64,000 nucleotides of DNA from Alopecurus myosuroides. Lineage: Eukaryota; Streptophyta; Magnoliopsida; Poales; Poaceae. The stretch is taken from contig CM054063.1 in the NCBI GenBank assembly GCA_028641055.1, positions 175,322,697 through 175,386,696 of the forward strand, read 5' to 3'. Of this stretch, positions 33,259 to 46,149 are shown one piece after another. A model generated the notes under the pieces. The model had not been told where the DNA came from, searched no databases, and worked only from the letters and a program-made list of their open reading frames with translations. Each line of letters begins with the position of its first letter. Within the stretch, counting starts at the first letter, position 1. Made by a program: the position numbers and the translations under genes.

Positions 33259-34215
33259 ATGGACGTGGACATCACCGTGGCTTTTCAGTTGGGACGTCCA
33301 CGTGGCGAGTCTTTCCTTTTCGAGGAGAGGCTAGTATCTATGGCTACTGTGTTGGGACGGCCACTTCCGGAGCTGCGAGGAGGACTAGTTGTCGGGGCAC
33401 CTCTGGAGGGAGACTGGTACGCGGAGGTCACTATCCGCGCACCTCTGGCTAGCCCGACAGTGGAGGCCTACGTGTACCGTGCTGTTGATCGTTCTTGGAA
33501 CGAGGCTGCGGTGCGCGTGATACAGGAGTCAGTAGCGCGTCTGGCGCACATCGGGGAGTATATGTTCATCGGTTCCCGGTTCGAGCTGATTGGGAGACGT
33601 GATGAGGATGGCATACCACTTCCGGTTGAGCCAGACTTCACCACTGTTGGTCCACACTTGGACGAGATGGAGATTCTGTTACACCGCACTCAGACCAGGC
33701 TAGACGACCAGCGTCTTGACACCCTCCACGGCATATTGGTGCACCAGACACTGATAGCCGAGACTGACGAGCTGAGGGCTGAGCTTCACGACAGCCAGGA
33801 GGAGAGTGGAGCTCTGGCTCAGCAGTTGTCCGAGTCGAGGGAGCAGTTGGAGGCTACTACCGCGAGGCACCGTGCCTTACGGAGGCAGCTGAGAGCCACC
33901 CGCCTTGGCCGTGCACGCCTCACCACTAGACTGACGGCCCTGGAGGGGGCTAACGCCGTTCTGCGCGGCAGGCTTCAGATAGCTCGTGACGACATAGCCA
34001 CGAGAGACGCTGCCGTAGAGGAGCTGGAGGAGGAGGCCGCAGAGCTCCACAGGGAGATTGAGGATCTTCTGCCTGTTGAGGATGTTCCCTCCGACTTAGA
34101 GGGGATGGATATGAGCGAGGCTAGCGAGCAGGATGATGATGACCTGTTTGACGAGGAGGAGGAGGACCCTGAGGAGCGTATCTTCGACGTTGGGGACAGC
34201 GACGACTCTGTGTAG
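33259..34215 (+). CDS. extra ORF of the Tekay-type element, coiled-coil protein
   Basis: An open 318-codon frame between the primer site and gag-pol. The N-terminal 140 residues look globular (VLGRPLPELRGGLVVGAPLE). Residues about 150-280 are Leu/Arg/Glu-rich heptads (SREQLEATTARHRALRRQL), a predicted coiled coil. The end is very acidic (EQDDDDLFDEEEEDPEER). The ATG directly follows a TTTTGTGTAG acceptor-like sequence. Such additional upstream ORFs occur in some grass Gypsy families. The function is unknown. Confidence 0.75.
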   Translation: MDVDITVAFQLGRPRGESFLFEERLVSMATVLGRPLPELRGGLVVGAPLEGDWYAEVTIRAPLASPTVEAYVYRAVDRSWNEAAVRVIQESVARLAHIGEYMFIGSRFELIGRRDEDGIPLPVEPDFTTVGPHLDEMEILLHRTQTRLDDQRLDTLHGILVHQTLIAETDELRAELHDSQEESGALAQQLSESREQLEATTARHRALRRQLRATRLGRARLTTRLTALEGANAVLRGRLQIARDDIATRDAAVEELEEEAAELHREIEDLLPVEDVPSDLEGMDMSEASEQDDDDLFDEEEEDPEERIFDVGDSDDSV

Positions 34216-34604
34216 TCGCTGCCTTCTCACCCTTAGCACATGGTGCTGGTCTAGATACTAGTTAGGTATGCTAGATCGTTTTGCTAGATAGTTTGCTAGT
34301 AGTAGCCTTGCGATGACCCCACCAATCGCACCCCCTGTAGCTCGATGAAGCCTTCCTTGTATGATATGGCTTGTGATGTGTGTGTGTAATGTAAGGAACT
34401 CTGTTTAATTATGGTGATGAATGAAATGTTTGGCTTGGTTTTCTGTTGATTGTCAATACTTTGCGTTCATATCATTCAAGTTTGCGACTGCCCCGCTCTT
34501 GTTTTTGAAACATATCGCTAGTATTCCTTTTGTTTAAATGTTAAGGTACTGGGTTTTCAAAAACAAGAATTTATTTCTTAGACTTACACATGTTTCACTT
34601 CAGC
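34216..34604. other. spacer between the extra ORF and gag-pol
   Basis: No frame. A donor-like AAG/GTACTGGG lies near 34545, and an acceptor-like TTTCACTTCAG ends at 34603, one base before the probable gag start ATG at 34605. Confidence 0.5.
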
Positions 34605-37600
34605 ATGGCACCCCGTCGCGAACCCCCACCGCCACCACCACCCACAGTGGAGGCGCTGTTGGCCCTGCTGATGGAAGATCGCCAGGCCAGCCGAGATGAG
34701 AGTGCAGCTACCATTACCGCTCTGCAACAGCTAGCTGCTGCCGCCAACAATAATGGCAATGGCAATGGAAATGGTGCTCGCTCGAGACTGAGAGACTTTC
34801 AGCACACCAACCCCCCAGTTTTCACCAGGATTGTGGAGCCTCTCGATGCTGACGACTGGCTCCGCACCATTGCAAACAAACTGGAAGTTGCTTCGGTTGA
34901 TGAGAATGATAAGGTCCTGTTGGCCTCCCATTTTCTCGCTGGTCCTGCCAGGACTTGGTGGGAAACTACACGTGAGACTGTTGCTGCTGGTCACGTGTTC
35001 ACCTGGGAGGAATTCTCTGCAAGGTTCCGCAAGTATCACATTCCCCAGGGGATGATGGCACTTATGCGGGAGAAGTTTCTAAATCTGAAGCAGGGAAGTA
35101 TGCCGGTGTCTGAATACTGGGAGAATTTCACTACTCTGTCCCGGTATGCACAGGATGATATTAATACTGATGCTAAGAAGAAGGAGAGGTTCTTAAATGG
35201 GCTGGATGATGAGCTCCAGTGCTCTCTAGTAGTGGTTCCATTCCAGGACATGGAGACTCTTGCTAATGCCGCTATGGTGCTGGAGCACAAGCGGAAATCT
35301 GCTGATGATAACCGCAAGAGGAAAATGACTGCTCATGGAGGACCTAGTGCTCAGAGGACTCGCAACACTCCGTATGCGAGGCCACCAACCCACAAGGCGC
35401 CTGCTTATGCACCCCGCCCCAACCACAACTATGCACCAAGGCCCAACAACTACAACCACCCTGCACCGTATGCACCAAGGTACGGAGGAAACAGCTATGG
35501 TGGTAACCATGGGAATCACTCTGGAAATAATCATGGAAACCGCTATGGAGGTAACACTGGAGGAAATGGGAACCACACCAACAATGCTCCCAAACCAAAC
35601 CCAAGCTCAAAGCCTTCTGGAGGTTGCTTTGCCTGTGGAAAGGAGGGTCACTTCGCTCGCGATTGCCCCAACAAAGCTACTGCTCCAGCCCAGCCTGCTG
35701 CAACCAAGATGAACCATGGTCCTTCCACTGGACGACAGAATAGGATGAAGGGACACCTGAACCATATCAATGCTGCTGAAGCTCAGGAGGCACCAGACAT
35801 GGTGATGGGTATGTTTCCTGTCAACTCGGTACAAGCCGCAGTACTGTTTGATTCTGGTGCATCACATTCCTTTGTCACTAAACCGTTTGCTGAGAAAAGT
35901 GGTATGAAGCATTCCCGTATGCACAACCCTATGTTAGTACAAATACCTGGGGATAGTACTAAAGCCAACCTAATTTGCAATGAGGTACCAGTAGAAATTC
36001 AAGGGAAAACTTTTCATGCGGATCTTATAGTGCTGGGATCCAAAGGGATAGAAGTGGTACTCGGTATGAACTGGATGGCCAAGTATAAGGGAGTTATCGA
36101 CTGCACTAAGAAATCTATTGAAATGATCTCAGAGGATGGGGAAAAGGTTGCGTACACTGCAACCCGACCCTCGTCACAAGTTCACTGCCACACTGGTATA
36201 GCCCAACCTGCCCTTGAGGAAGTCCCGGTAGTTTGTGAATACCCGGATGTTTTCCCTGAAGAATTACCCGGTATGCCCCCTGATCGGGATATCGAGTTTG
36301 TGATTGAGTTAGTGCCCGGAACTGGCCCCATAGCACAGAAGCCGTATCGGCTGAACCCGAAGGAATTAGATGAGTTGAAGACTCAACTGGAGGACATGTT
36401 AAGGAAGGGATTGATTCGCCCTAGTGCATCGCCCTGGGGATCTCCGATCATTTTTGTGGGAAAGCGGGACGGTACCACTCGTTTATGTGTGGACTACCGC
36501 AAGTTAAATGATGTTACCATCAAGAACAAATACCCGTTGCCCAAAATTGAAGACTTGTTTGACCAGTTGAATGGGGCTGTAATCTTCTCCAAGATTGACC
36601 TTCGGACTGGTTATCATCAATTGAAAGTCCGTGATACTGATATCCCAAAGACTGCTTTCACCACTCGTTACGGGCTGTATGAATACACCGTAATGTCCTT
36701 TGGTCTAACCAATGCCCCTGCCTATTTCATGAATCTCATGAATAAGGTATTCATGGATTTTCTAGACAAGTTTGTCGTGGTGTTTATTGACGACATTCTT
36801 ATATATTCGAGGAGTGAGGAAGAACACGAAGAACATCTGAGACTTGTGCTCGGAACACTTCGTGAGCATCAACTGTATGCTAAGTTTAGTAAATGTCAAT
36901 TCTGGTTGACGGAAGTCGGATTTCTTGGACATGTAGTATCTGCGGGAGGAATATCTGTTGACCCTGCTCTAGTTCAGTCTGTGGAGAAGCGTGCTGCTCC
37001 GACCAACCAGACTGAAGTCAGATCCTTTCTGGGTTTGGCAGGATATTACCGCAAGTTTGTTCAGGGATTCTCGAGTATAGCCAGGCCCCTTACCCAGTTG
37101 CTCAAGAAGGATAGCAAGTTCCTATGGACGGACAAGTGTGAAGAAAGTTTCAATGAGTTGAAGCACCGACTAGTGTCTGCCCCAATCCTTATAATGCCGG
37201 ATGTCACCAAGAATTTCGACGTATATTGTGACGCTTCTAAGCTTGGTCTTGGAAGCGTGCTTATGCAAGAAGGAAAGGTGATATCTTTCATATCCCGCCA
37301 GTTAAGACCCCACGAGTTGAATTATCCCACTCATGACTTAGAGCTTGCTGCCGTTGTTCATGCTCTCAAGACATGGCGGCACTTTCTTATGGGAAGAAGA
37401 GTGGAAATTTACACGGATCATAAGAGTTTAAAGTATATCTTTACTCAACGTGAGCTCAACATGAGGCAGCGCCGCTGGATTGAGCTCATTAAAGATTATG
37501 ATCTGAGTATTCATTATCACCCGGGAAAGGCAAATGTGGTTGCAGACGCTCTTAGTCGAGAGCCGGCCTCTCTAAATGCTATGATTTTAGTAAGGCAACC

Positions 37601-39128
37601 CGAGTTGTGGAAAGAGCTGGACCAGCTTGGTATTGAAGTGGTCAGCTATGGCATGTTGGACGCCATAGAACTTAAACCAACCCTGGTTGACCAAATCAAA
37701 GAAGCGCAGAAAGGCCAGAAAAGTATTGATGGGATTAAAGCCCGCATGGAGAAGGAAAAGGTTGCTGGGTTTACCATCGATGCTGATGGGGGATTATGGT
37801 ATGAAGGCCGTATTTGTGTTCCCTCGGAATCTGATCTCAAGCAGACCATCATGGTCGAAGCTCATGAGACCATGTATTCTATCCATCCTGGAGGAACAAA
37901 GATGTACCAAGACCTGAAAGAGAGATTCTGGTGGCATGGAATGAAGCGAGAGATTGCTTCATTCGTAGCCAAGTGCCATGTCTGCCAGCAAGTAAAAGCC
38001 GGGCACCAGCGTCCCGCTGGATTGCTCCAACCATTGCAAGTGCCTGTTTGGAAATGGGATGAAGTGGGGATGGACTTCATCACTGGACTTCCTAGGTCCA
38101 GCCGAGGAAATGATTCTATATGGGTTGTCGTGGACAGGCTCACAAAAGTTGCTCACTTTATTCCTGTCCGGACAACCTATCGTGGAGATCAGCTTGCGGA
38201 TCTTTACATTTCTCGGATTGTCAGCCTACACGGAGTCCCAAGCAGGATTGTATCTGATCGAGGTACACAGTTCACATCTAGATTTTGGAAGAAGTTGCAC
38301 GAGAGTTTGGGAACCAAACTAGCTTTTAGCACAGCATATCACCCGCAGACTAATGGACAAACAGAGCGTGTGAACCAAATTCTGGAAGACATGCTCCGTG
38401 CTTGTGTGTTGTCCTATGGAATTAAATGGGAAGACTGTCTGCCCTTCGCAGAGTTTTCTTACAACAACAGTTATCAGTCTAGCTTGCAAATGGCCCCTTT
38501 TGAAGCTCTGTATGGACGTAAATGCCGTACACCTTTAAATTGGACTGAGACTGGAGACAGTCAGGTTTTTGGTGTGGACACTTTGAAGGCTGCAGAGGAG
38601 CAGGTCCAACTTATTCGGGAACGTTTAAAGACAGCTCAATCTCGTCAGAAGAGTTATGCTGATACGAAGCGTCGTGATGTCTCTTTCAGCATTGGAGATT
38701 TCGTGTACCTTCGTGTTACGCCACTCAAAGGGATGCAGCGTTTCCATGTCAAAGGAAAGCTGGCCCCCAGGTATATTGGCCCTTTTAAGATCTTGGCACG
38801 TCGTGGCGAAGTTTCTTATCAGTTAGAATTACCTGAGGAGCTATCTGCTTTTCACAATGTTTTCCATGTGTCATTGCTCCGGAAATGTCTGCAAGTACCG
38901 GAGAAAGATCTCTCGTATCAAGACGTGGATTTCAGGACCATTGACATAAATGATGATTTGACTTATCGTGATAGACCCCTGCGGGTTCTCGAGGAAATTG
39001 TGCGTGCTACCAGGAGGCGTGCTATAAAATTCCTTAAGATTCAGTGGACCAATCACTCTGAGGAAGAAGCTACCTGGGAGCGTGAGGATGATATCAGGAA
39101 GGAGTTCCCTGATTTTCTTAAAGCCTAG
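34605..39128 (+). CDS. gag-pol: Gypsy gag-pol polyprotein (chromovirus), intact
   Basis: About 1507 codons from the ATG at 34605 (an earlier in-frame ATG is at 34590). In order, with residue numbers counted from 34590: gag core (residues about 90-210), a zinc knuckle [14 protein letters not shown] near 345, a protease DSGASHSF near 419, RT with [10 protein letters not shown] near 631 and [10 protein letters not shown] near 730, RNase H with [10 protein letters not shown] near 875 and DHKSLKYI near 943, an integrase HHCC zinc finger near 1091-1140, core Asp residues in GMDFITGL and SDRGTQF with Glu in NGQTERVN, and a chromodomain-like C-terminus ([12 protein letters not shown]). All catalytic motifs look intact. 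Chromodomains steer integration towards heterochromatin marks. Gag and pol share one frame. Confidence 0.95.
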   Translation: MAPRREPPPPPPPTVEALLALLMEDRQASRDESAATITALQQLAAAANNNGNGNGNGARSRLRDFQHTNPPVFTRIVEPLDADDWLRTIANKLEVASVDENDKVLLASHFLAGPARTWWETTRETVAAGHVFTWEEFSARFRKYHIPQGMMALMREKFLNLKQGSMPVSEYWENFTTLSRYAQDDINTDAKKKERFLNGLDDELQCSLVVVPFQDMETLANAAMVLEHKRKSADDNRKRKMTAHGGPSAQRTRNTPYARPPTHKAPAYAPRPNHNYAPRPNNYNHPAPYAPRYGGNSYGGNHGNHSGNNHGNRYGGNTGGNGNHTNNAPKPNPSSKPSGGCFACGKEGHFARDCPNKATAPAQPAATKMNHGPSTGRQNRMKGHLNHINAAEAQEAPDMVMGMFPVNSVQAAVLFDSGASHSFVTKPFAEKSGMKHSRMHNPMLVQIPGDSTKANLICNEVPVEIQGKTFHADLIVLGSKGIEVVLGMNWMAKYKGVIDCTKKSIEMISEDGEKVAYTATRPSSQVHCHTGIAQPALEEVPVVCEYPDVFPEELPGMPPDRDIEFVIELVPGTGPIAQKPYRLNPKELDELKTQLEDMLRKGLIRPSASPWGSPIIFVGKRDGTTRLCVDYRKLNDVTIKNKYPLPKIEDLFDQLNGAVIFSKIDLRTGYHQLKVRDTDIPKTAFTTRYGLYEYTVMSFGLTNAPAYFMNLMNKVFMDFLDKFVVVFIDDILIYSRSEEEHEEHLRLVLGTLREHQLYAKFSKCQFWLTEVGFLGHVVSAGGISVDPALVQSVEKRAAPTNQTEVRSFLGLAGYYRKFVQGFSSIARPLTQLLKKDSKFLWTDKCEESFNELKHRLVSAPILIMPDVTKNFDVYCDASKLGLGSVLMQEGKVISFISRQLRPHELNYPTHDLELAAVVHALKTWRHFLMGRRVEIYTDHKSLKYIFTQRELNMRQRRWIELIKDYDLSIHYHPGKANVVADALSREPASLNAMILVRQPELWKELDQLGIEVVSYGMLDAIELKPTLVDQIKEAQKGQKSIDGIKARMEKEKVAGFTIDADGGLWYEGRICVPSESDLKQTIMVEAHETMYSIHPGGTKMYQDLKERFWWHGMKREIASFVAKCHVCQQVKAGHQRPAGLLQPLQVPVWKWDEVGMDFITGLPRSSRGNDSIWVVVDRLTKVAHFIPVRTTYRGDQLADLYISRIVSLHGVPSRIVSDRGTQFTSRFWKKLHESLGTKLAFSTAYHPQTNGQTERVNQILEDMLRACVLSYGIKWEDCLPFAEFSYNNSYQSSLQMAPFEALYGRKCRTPLNWTETGDSQVFGVDTLKAAEEQVQLIRERLKTAQSRQKSYADTKRRDVSFSIGDFVYLRVTPLKGMQRFHVKGKLAPRYIGPFKILARRGEVSYQLELPEELSAFHNVFHVSLLRKCLQVPEKDLSYQDVDFRTIDINDDLTYRDRPLRVLEEIVRATRRRAIKFLKIQWTNHSEEEATWEREDDIRKEFPDFLKA

Positions 39129-39154
39129 ACCCGCGAATCTCGGGACGAGATTCT

Positions 39155-39171
39155 TTTAAGGGGGGGAGATT
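39155..39171 (+). other. polypurine tract
   Basis: AAGGGGGGGAGAT immediately precedes the 3' LTR, the plus-strand primer for reverse transcription. Confidence 0.85.
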
Positions 39172-42100
39172 TGTCACATCCCTGTTTTTAAGCACTTGTA
39201 TAATAGTATTTTAGCAAGTCTCTTAAGACCTTTGTAATGAAATTAAGTGGACAACATGTTGTGTACTGATGTTTATCTATGCAATATTAGTGGTGTGTTT
39301 CTTTTCACTCACTTGAGGAGTTTTTCTCCTAAGAAACACATTGCTTTATTATTGTTTTCCCATGTTTTCCACTAAGGTTCTTATGAGATTATTTTTCAAG
39401 ACTTGAGGTGACCTTTTGTTTCAACTTGAAAATGTGTTATTAATGTTTAGGAATCATCTTGAACTTGAAATAAAATTAATTGGAAAAGATTCCATTAGCT
39501 TTTCCATTATAAATTTTGCCGTGAAAAACAGCCAAGTAGCTGTTTTCAACCCTTGTTTTCAATCACAAGGATTATCCATTTATGGATTTTCTTTGATCAA
39601 AGTTACTCTCTGTAATGAGTACATCAAAGCTACACTCTTGGAAAAACCTACTAAGAAAATTAACACACATTGCCAAGATGGTTTTTGAGCCATCTTGATA
39701 AGACAGAATTTTGAGCATTTTAAAAACAGAGAATGTACCTACTTTGCCATTTATTTTCAGAGCCATAAACCCATTTTTTTTCAAATCAAATGGTTGGATC
39801 TGAAACTTGGATAGTTGTTCTTTGTTGAGCATTTTAAATCACTCATTTTAGAGCTGGTTTGCTTGGTGAAAACAAACCCAACTTTTGCTATCTCTGTCTG
39901 TTTTTCCAGCACTTAGAAAAATTCAGAAACTGTCTAACTGAATTTTTCTGACAGAACAGTGATTACACTTTTGGACTTAATGTTTTTAGCTTTTGTGCAC
40001 TGATCCAAGCCTTGCCACTTTGCCAACTCGAAAACCATGTTTGTAAACTTCTAGAAGGTGGCATTGGATCCTACTTTGGCTGACCAGGATGAGAGAAACA
40101 TGAGGTGGCATTTGACTATTATGTGATGTCATTAGAGTGGTTGAAATAGTGTTATTTTTTCCCTTTTATCCATACCTTGGCCCTTGCTGTGGCCTAGCTC
40201 ATCAAAATGTACTTGCTTGACCCCTAGGAGCCAATTGGAACCGTGGCCATCTGTGGAGAACCCCCAAGGGGCAAGGGCATGCCCATGCCATGCCAACCCG
40301 AGCACCTCCCCCTTTGACTCGTGGTTACAAAGCAATCCAGGCCAAGCCCTCTCGCCAGCACACTCCACTCATCCCTCCCACTCACCCCATCGAGCATCGC
40401 TTGCTCGTTCGCTCTGTGCGAGCGAGTCGAGCCGCGCCCATTTTCGGACCCGAACGGATCGAGCTCGAGGTGGCGCCGCGATCACCGCACCTCCCGCCCT
40501 CCTTTCACCTCCATTGCGACCCCCTAGCTCGTGCCAACCTCCCTGACACCCTCTTGCCCTCGATCGCTTGCAGATCCATCGCCGCCGTCCTCGGAGCCGC
40601 TGCAGAACGCCGTCGAGCCGCCGCCGTGTCCCTGCCTCCTCACCACCCGTGCCCGCGCCAAGGAGTCGCCCAGGCCACCCTCTCCCACACCTGCACCGCC
40701 CCTCTACGTGACTCGAGCCCTAGGTGAGCAACCGCGAAGAATCGCTAGGTGTTCGTCCGGGTTTTGAGAAAGAGAGAGAGAAGAGAGACGCGGGGAGGAA
40801 GAAGGCACAGGGACCGTCGATCTGCGAATCGACGGCCCCCTTTGAACGCATCGCTTCGCGCGCGCGCGCGCGCAGGCGGGCTGTGCTGCGTGCTAGCTGG
40901 GCCGTGCGCAGCAGATCGGGCCCGTTTGGGCATGTTCCTGTTAAAAATAAAAATAGCAATTTTCTGGCAGAATAATAGGTGTTAGCTTTGGGCCTAGAAA
41001 AGGTAGCAAATGATTTTATTTAACCTTGCTAATTTTTGTACTACTAGCCTTACAAAATTGCAACCACATCCCACTGGCAGAAACTTGTTTTGAGTTTTTA
41101 TGATTTTTCTAAAAATCATATGCCAGACAGTACCCTAAAAATTGAAATGAATAGAACTTCAAAAATACAAAACATTTTTGAGCAAACTCAACTGTTTTGG
41201 AAAGCCCTTTCCAATAACTATCAGTAGAATTTTAGTTTGCATCAAGGTGAGTTACCATTTGGAAATGCCATCCATTTTGGTAAAACATCAGTGGGCTATT
41301 CCATGATTTTTAGAGGGAGTTTGGGATATTATTTTTGAGTGAGGCAAGTTGGAGAAGCTTTGTAGTGATAAGGACTATCACATCCTAGAAGGATTTGCTT
41401 TTTAGAGCAACAGAAAAATTTAGAGAGACAGAACAAGTTTTGGCTATTTTCTGCCTAAATTTTTAATTCTAGATCTTGCCTTATATGTTACTTTTGTGAG
41501 TTGCAAATGATGTGATCTTGCTTGTTATGTTGTTTTCCATTGTGGTTATGATGTATACAAGTTATATGAGCATGTTAGAATAAATGGTTTGAATGGTAGC
41601 ATTTTAGAACTAGTTCTCCATGCTTATGTCTTGCTAATGGCTAGATTTTTATGTATATTTTGAGTAGATATTTAAATAAATCTTTAGGCTAGTTGCTAGA
41701 TTGTTTTTCATGGAACCAGTACCACTTAGGTACTGTTAATTAGTTTAATAGCACCTCTGAATGCTTGGTGCTTGTGTTTGAAATAGGTCTAAAATAGGAT
41801 TGCTTAAGGACTAGTTTGCACACTAGGAGTTTCATGAATGTTTTTGTGTCTTGTTTTCCACTAGGGAAAAATAGGACTTCTTGGTAGTGAAACCAGAGGA
41901 TGAAAAGTACTTGTGGCAATATTTTTCCTTAGGGTTTTCACCTCTGATAGAATTCCTTTCAATAGCACAAAAGCATGAGTAGCACTTGAGTGACTAGAAA
42001 TAAATCTCCTCACATGTGTAGTTTTTTTTTAAGCATATCTATCCTTGTTTCCTAGCTATGTTTTTATGTTATTTTTGTGAGATCCAGTAGCATATATGGT

Positions 42101-44368
42101 ACTGGTTAGAGGTGTATTTTGCCTCTGAAATCTTGCACACTTGTGCATAACATTAGCTAGTATAGTCTAAACTAGTCTAGAAGTTTCCTAATTTTTCTAC
42201 TAGTATGAGTAGGAATTTTTGGGTGTTTGTTTGTTGTTTTTAGCACTTTTATAAAAGTGACCAGAGGCTTATTAACCTCTTGGTGAGCATATTTACTAGT
42301 GGAACACCCACTGGTATGTTTGCCTCATAGTGGAAAATAGGTTGACTTGTTGTCATGAGCTTATTTTCACTACTTGAGTAATTTAGCAAATTATGTGTGC
42401 TAGCCATAGGAATTGTTGTGGGGATTTTTAGGCATCAAAATGTGTTTTATGGGACACCCTACTGTCCAGTAGCATGTGCTATATCCCACTGGTCCACAAT
42501 GTTCTTAACTAAGAATCATTGTTTTGGCCACACATAAGCACTAGGAAAAAGCAGATTTTCCAACTATAGTTTTTATGCCAATTTTTCTTTAGGGAAAAAT
42601 TGAGAACTATGGGTGGTACTTTTTGATTGCTTGCTGTATGTATTGCTTGTAGCATTGCTTGCCTTGCTTGGTTCTGAAAGTGTGTCTTTATTTCTTTTTA
42701 CGACGTTAGAAAACGAGGAGGAAGGAATTGCTGAAGAAGGGTATTGCAACTCCTGTTACTTTCAGGATCAGGACCATCACTTGTACCAAGGCAAGCCATC
42801 CTAATGCTTGCTGTATCACTACTTATCATTATCTATCATGCATGCTTTTCACTTCTGAAGTTTTTACAAAACTATACCTTCAAAACTATTTTTGTGTGAA
42901 TCCTATTACTACTATTAATACTACTAGTATAAGGACTCATAATCATAGTCAACTTGGTATTACCAAGCCCTTAGACACTAAATGGTATATAAATACCATA
43001 CACCTACTTAAAACTTGAGTTCTTAAATGAACTAAATAAAATGTGTTTTTGTAAACAAATGCCTTATTGAAGGAAAACCCGGAGGAAGGGTGAGACCCTG
43101 TCTGCCGGAAGAATTGTTATGAGGGGGAATTTTTATGAGAAATTTTTACAAAAGACACATAACCTAGTCTTCGCTGGACAACCATTATCGTACTGCCACT
43201 TTACCCCAATATGGGTAGGGGCTTGATTAAAAACTTGTTAGGGTTAGTATATGTGCTATCTCAAAGGCTATAGGGGATTGGATCCTCCGAACCGAAGTGT
43301 CGCTAGGAGTGAGTATACGGGACATCTAAAGTGTGGGATTAATTTTCCCTCCGGATGCAGCAATTGGGTCTCCTGTTTGAGCGGTGTGTGACATGGCTTG
43401 CCAGGGAGGGAAACCCCAATTGAAGAGATAGTCATGTACTAGCTTGTACAGAGTGGATAGTCAAGACCAGTTATCTGATGTTCTCATAGGTTGGGAACAG
43501 TCCATGGTTGTTTCATGGCAGACTCTGGATCTGGTGGAAATGTGTACACCTCTGCAGAGTAAAACTATTTCGAGGTAGCCGCGTCCTCGGATATGGACGG
43601 TTGAATGGCCATGTAGCTAGTATTGTGTCAACTTTTCAAAAGAGGTTTTGAAGGAAGGCTTTTGTACCTGAGAGGTACTATGGAGGAATGACTTGGTATC
43701 TGCGAGATACCGATGAGAAAGAAACTACTACTAAAAGTTTCTGAAAAGAAAAACTTTCTTTTCCAAAGGTATTATAAAACCTCCAAGATATGTGATATCT
43801 ACGAGAGCAAAATTACATTATTTTAAATGATTTTGTTTACAAAGAAGTGAACTTGAAGAATCAACCATGGCAAATCTTTCATCTGTCATGGGTAGCTGAA
43901 CCATATGTATGGCCTACCCACTCCACCAAATAAGCATGTATGCATTATTGTAAGCTAATAAAGGATGTCTTGTTGAGTACATTCAAAAGTACTCATTTGG
44001 TTTCGCCCCTGGTATCTACTTATCAGACTACGAGGAGCCACCTCAGGAGGAGTTCTATGAGGAGGAGTTCTACGCTGATGGCCCTGCGAGTTAGGATCGT
44101 CTCCCAGTCAGCAGCCTGTAGGATGAGGCGTGACTCGGGTTCTACTACGCTATGCTTACCGTCTTCCGCTGTGTTTACTTTGAATGTCTGTCCTGCGTGA
44201 CAGTTATCAAGAACTTGGTCATGTGACCATTTATGTAAGACTCTATATTCGTGTAATGGATGATGTATTCTGTATGCCAACTACGTATGTTGTTCACGAC
44301 TGGTTCTTCTGGGATCGTGAATGAATGCATATGAGGGGTTCTGGACCTACCGGTCTGGGGCCTCTACA
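39172..44368 (+). repeat. 3' LTR, 5197 bp
   Basis: Equal in length to the 5' LTR. Differences seen: c/g at about 28174/39524, c/a near 29868/41218, two changes near 30940/42290, and a/c near the end (33005/44355). Confidence 0.95.
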
Positions 44369-46149
44369 CATTTGTCTTCCCATACACGCCCAAGAAGCTT
44401 AGCAGGTTCACGCAAATATTCTTCGTAACATGCATCACGTCGATTGCAGAGCGGACATCTAGGACTTTCCAATACTGTAGCTCCCAAAATATCGATTTCT
44501 TTCCACATGGGTACGTGCCCGTCAACTCCTAGCGGAACTGATTGCCCGCCAGGACCCTTTCCAAAGATGACTTTCAAATCCTTGACCATATCAAATATCT
44601 CAGCTCCAGTACGTTCCGCAGGCTTCGGCCGGTGATCTGCCTTGCCGTTGAAATGCTTGCCTTTCTTTCTTACGTTATGATTTCGGGGAAGAAATCGACG
44701 ATGAACCAGGTACACGTTCTTCCTACAATTATCCAAAAATACACTTTCAGTCTCATGTAAGCAGTGCGTGCATGCTTTGTATCCCTTATTTGACTGTACC
44801 GAAAGGTTACTGAGAGCAGGCCAATCGTTGATGGTTACAAAAAGCAACGCTCGTAGATCAAATTCCTGTTCTTTGTGCTCATCCCACACAGGTACACCAG
44901 GTCTGCCCCACAACTGTAAAAGTTCATCAACTAATGGCCTTAGGTACACATCGATGTCATTACCGGGTTGCTTCGGACCTTGGATGAGCACTGGCATCAT
45001 AATGAACTTCCGCTTCATGCACAACCAAGGAGAAAGGTTGTAGATGCATAGAGTCACGGGCCAGGTGCTATGGCTGGAGCTCTGCTCGCCAAAATGATTC
45101 ATGCCATCAGTACTTAGACCAAATCTTATGTTCCTTGCGTCAGCTGCAAAATCTTTGAACTCTCTGTCGATCTTTCTCCATTGTGTTCCATCAGCGGGGT
45201 GTCTCAACTCCCCGTCGGACTTACGGTTCTCTTTGTGCCATCGCAACAATTTGGCATGCTCTTTGTTCCTGAACAGGCGTTTCAGCCGAGGTATTATAGG
45301 AGCATACCACATCACCTTGGCGGGAACCCTCTTCCTGGGTTTCTCGCCCTCAACATCGTCACCAGGGTCATTGCCTCTGATCTTATAACGCAATGCAGTG
45401 CATACATGACATTCATCCAAATTCTCGTATGCACCGCGGTAGAGGATGCAGTCGTTAATGCATGCATGTATCTTCAGAACCTCTAAACCTAGAGGGCGGA
45501 CAACCTTCTTTGCTTCGTACGTACTGGCGGGCAACTCGTTATTCTTCGGAAACATATTTTTCAACATTTTCAGCAAATTTTCAAATGATGAGTCAGCTAC
45601 ACCTTCCCGTGCCTTCCATTTCAGCAAATCCAGTGTGCAGCCCAGCTTTTTCAGACTATTGTCGCATCCTGGGTACAGCGACTTCGTGTGATCCTCTAAC
45701 ATGCGATCCAAATTCTCCCTCTCCTTGTCAGTTTCGCAGCGTCTTCGTGCATCAGCAATGGTCCGACCAAGATCATCAGCGGGCTCATCATGTGCCTCTT
45801 CTTCACCTTCACCAAACCCTTTCCCACCTTCAGCATCATCCTCCATGAAAGTATCACCGAAAGCGTCATGATAGTTGAAATCGATATCATCCTCTTCTTC
45901 ATCTTCTTCCATTCTAACCCTCTTTTCTCCATGCTTGGTCCAACAATTATAGCTTCGCATGAAACCGTGCCGAAGCAGGTGCATGTGAACAACTTTTGAG
46001 GAGGAGTGACCCTTCTCATTCTTACATTCAGCACATGGACAGATAATAAAACCTCGCTGCTTGTTCGCATTTGCCACTATGAGGAAATCTTTCAAACCCG
46101 TAGTGAACTCGCCGGAGAGTCGGTTACCGTACATCCATTGCCGATTCAT
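44369..46149 (-). pseudogene. TNP2-like CACTA transposase, N-terminal part
   Basis: The likely start is the ATG at 46149 (MNRQWMYGNRLSG). Six bases upstream an ATGCAG forms the end of a presumed 5' intron, so an earlier ATG at 46155 would be intronic. A transposase-associated domain with Cys/His (CPCAECKN, HLLRHGF) covers about residues 1-80. An acidic linker is followed by the TNP2 core (LGLEVLKIHACINDCILYRG, KVMWYAPIIPRLKRLF, LSTDGMNHFGEQSS, ALLFVTINDWPALSNLS). A frameshift near 44495-44510 shifts the reading to the frame that continues the family pattern. The Gypsy insertion then interrupts it. Confidence 0.93.

Larger units (their letters stand above)
27822..44368 (+). mobile_element. complete Gypsy LTR retrotransposon, chromovirus of Tekay/Del type
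   Basis: Two 5197-bp LTRs (27822-33018 and 39172-44368) differ at about five positions that I can find. A perfect 5-bp target duplication CATTT flanks it (27817-27821 and 44369-44373). LTRs begin TGTCACATC and end TCTACA. A primer site, an extra ORF, an intact gag-pol with chromodomain-like tail, and a polypurine tract are all present. It inserted in TNP2 on the strand opposite to that gene. With a rate of 1.3e-8 substitutions per site per year, about five differences mean some 40,000 years, so this is a very young insertion. Confidence 0.96.
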
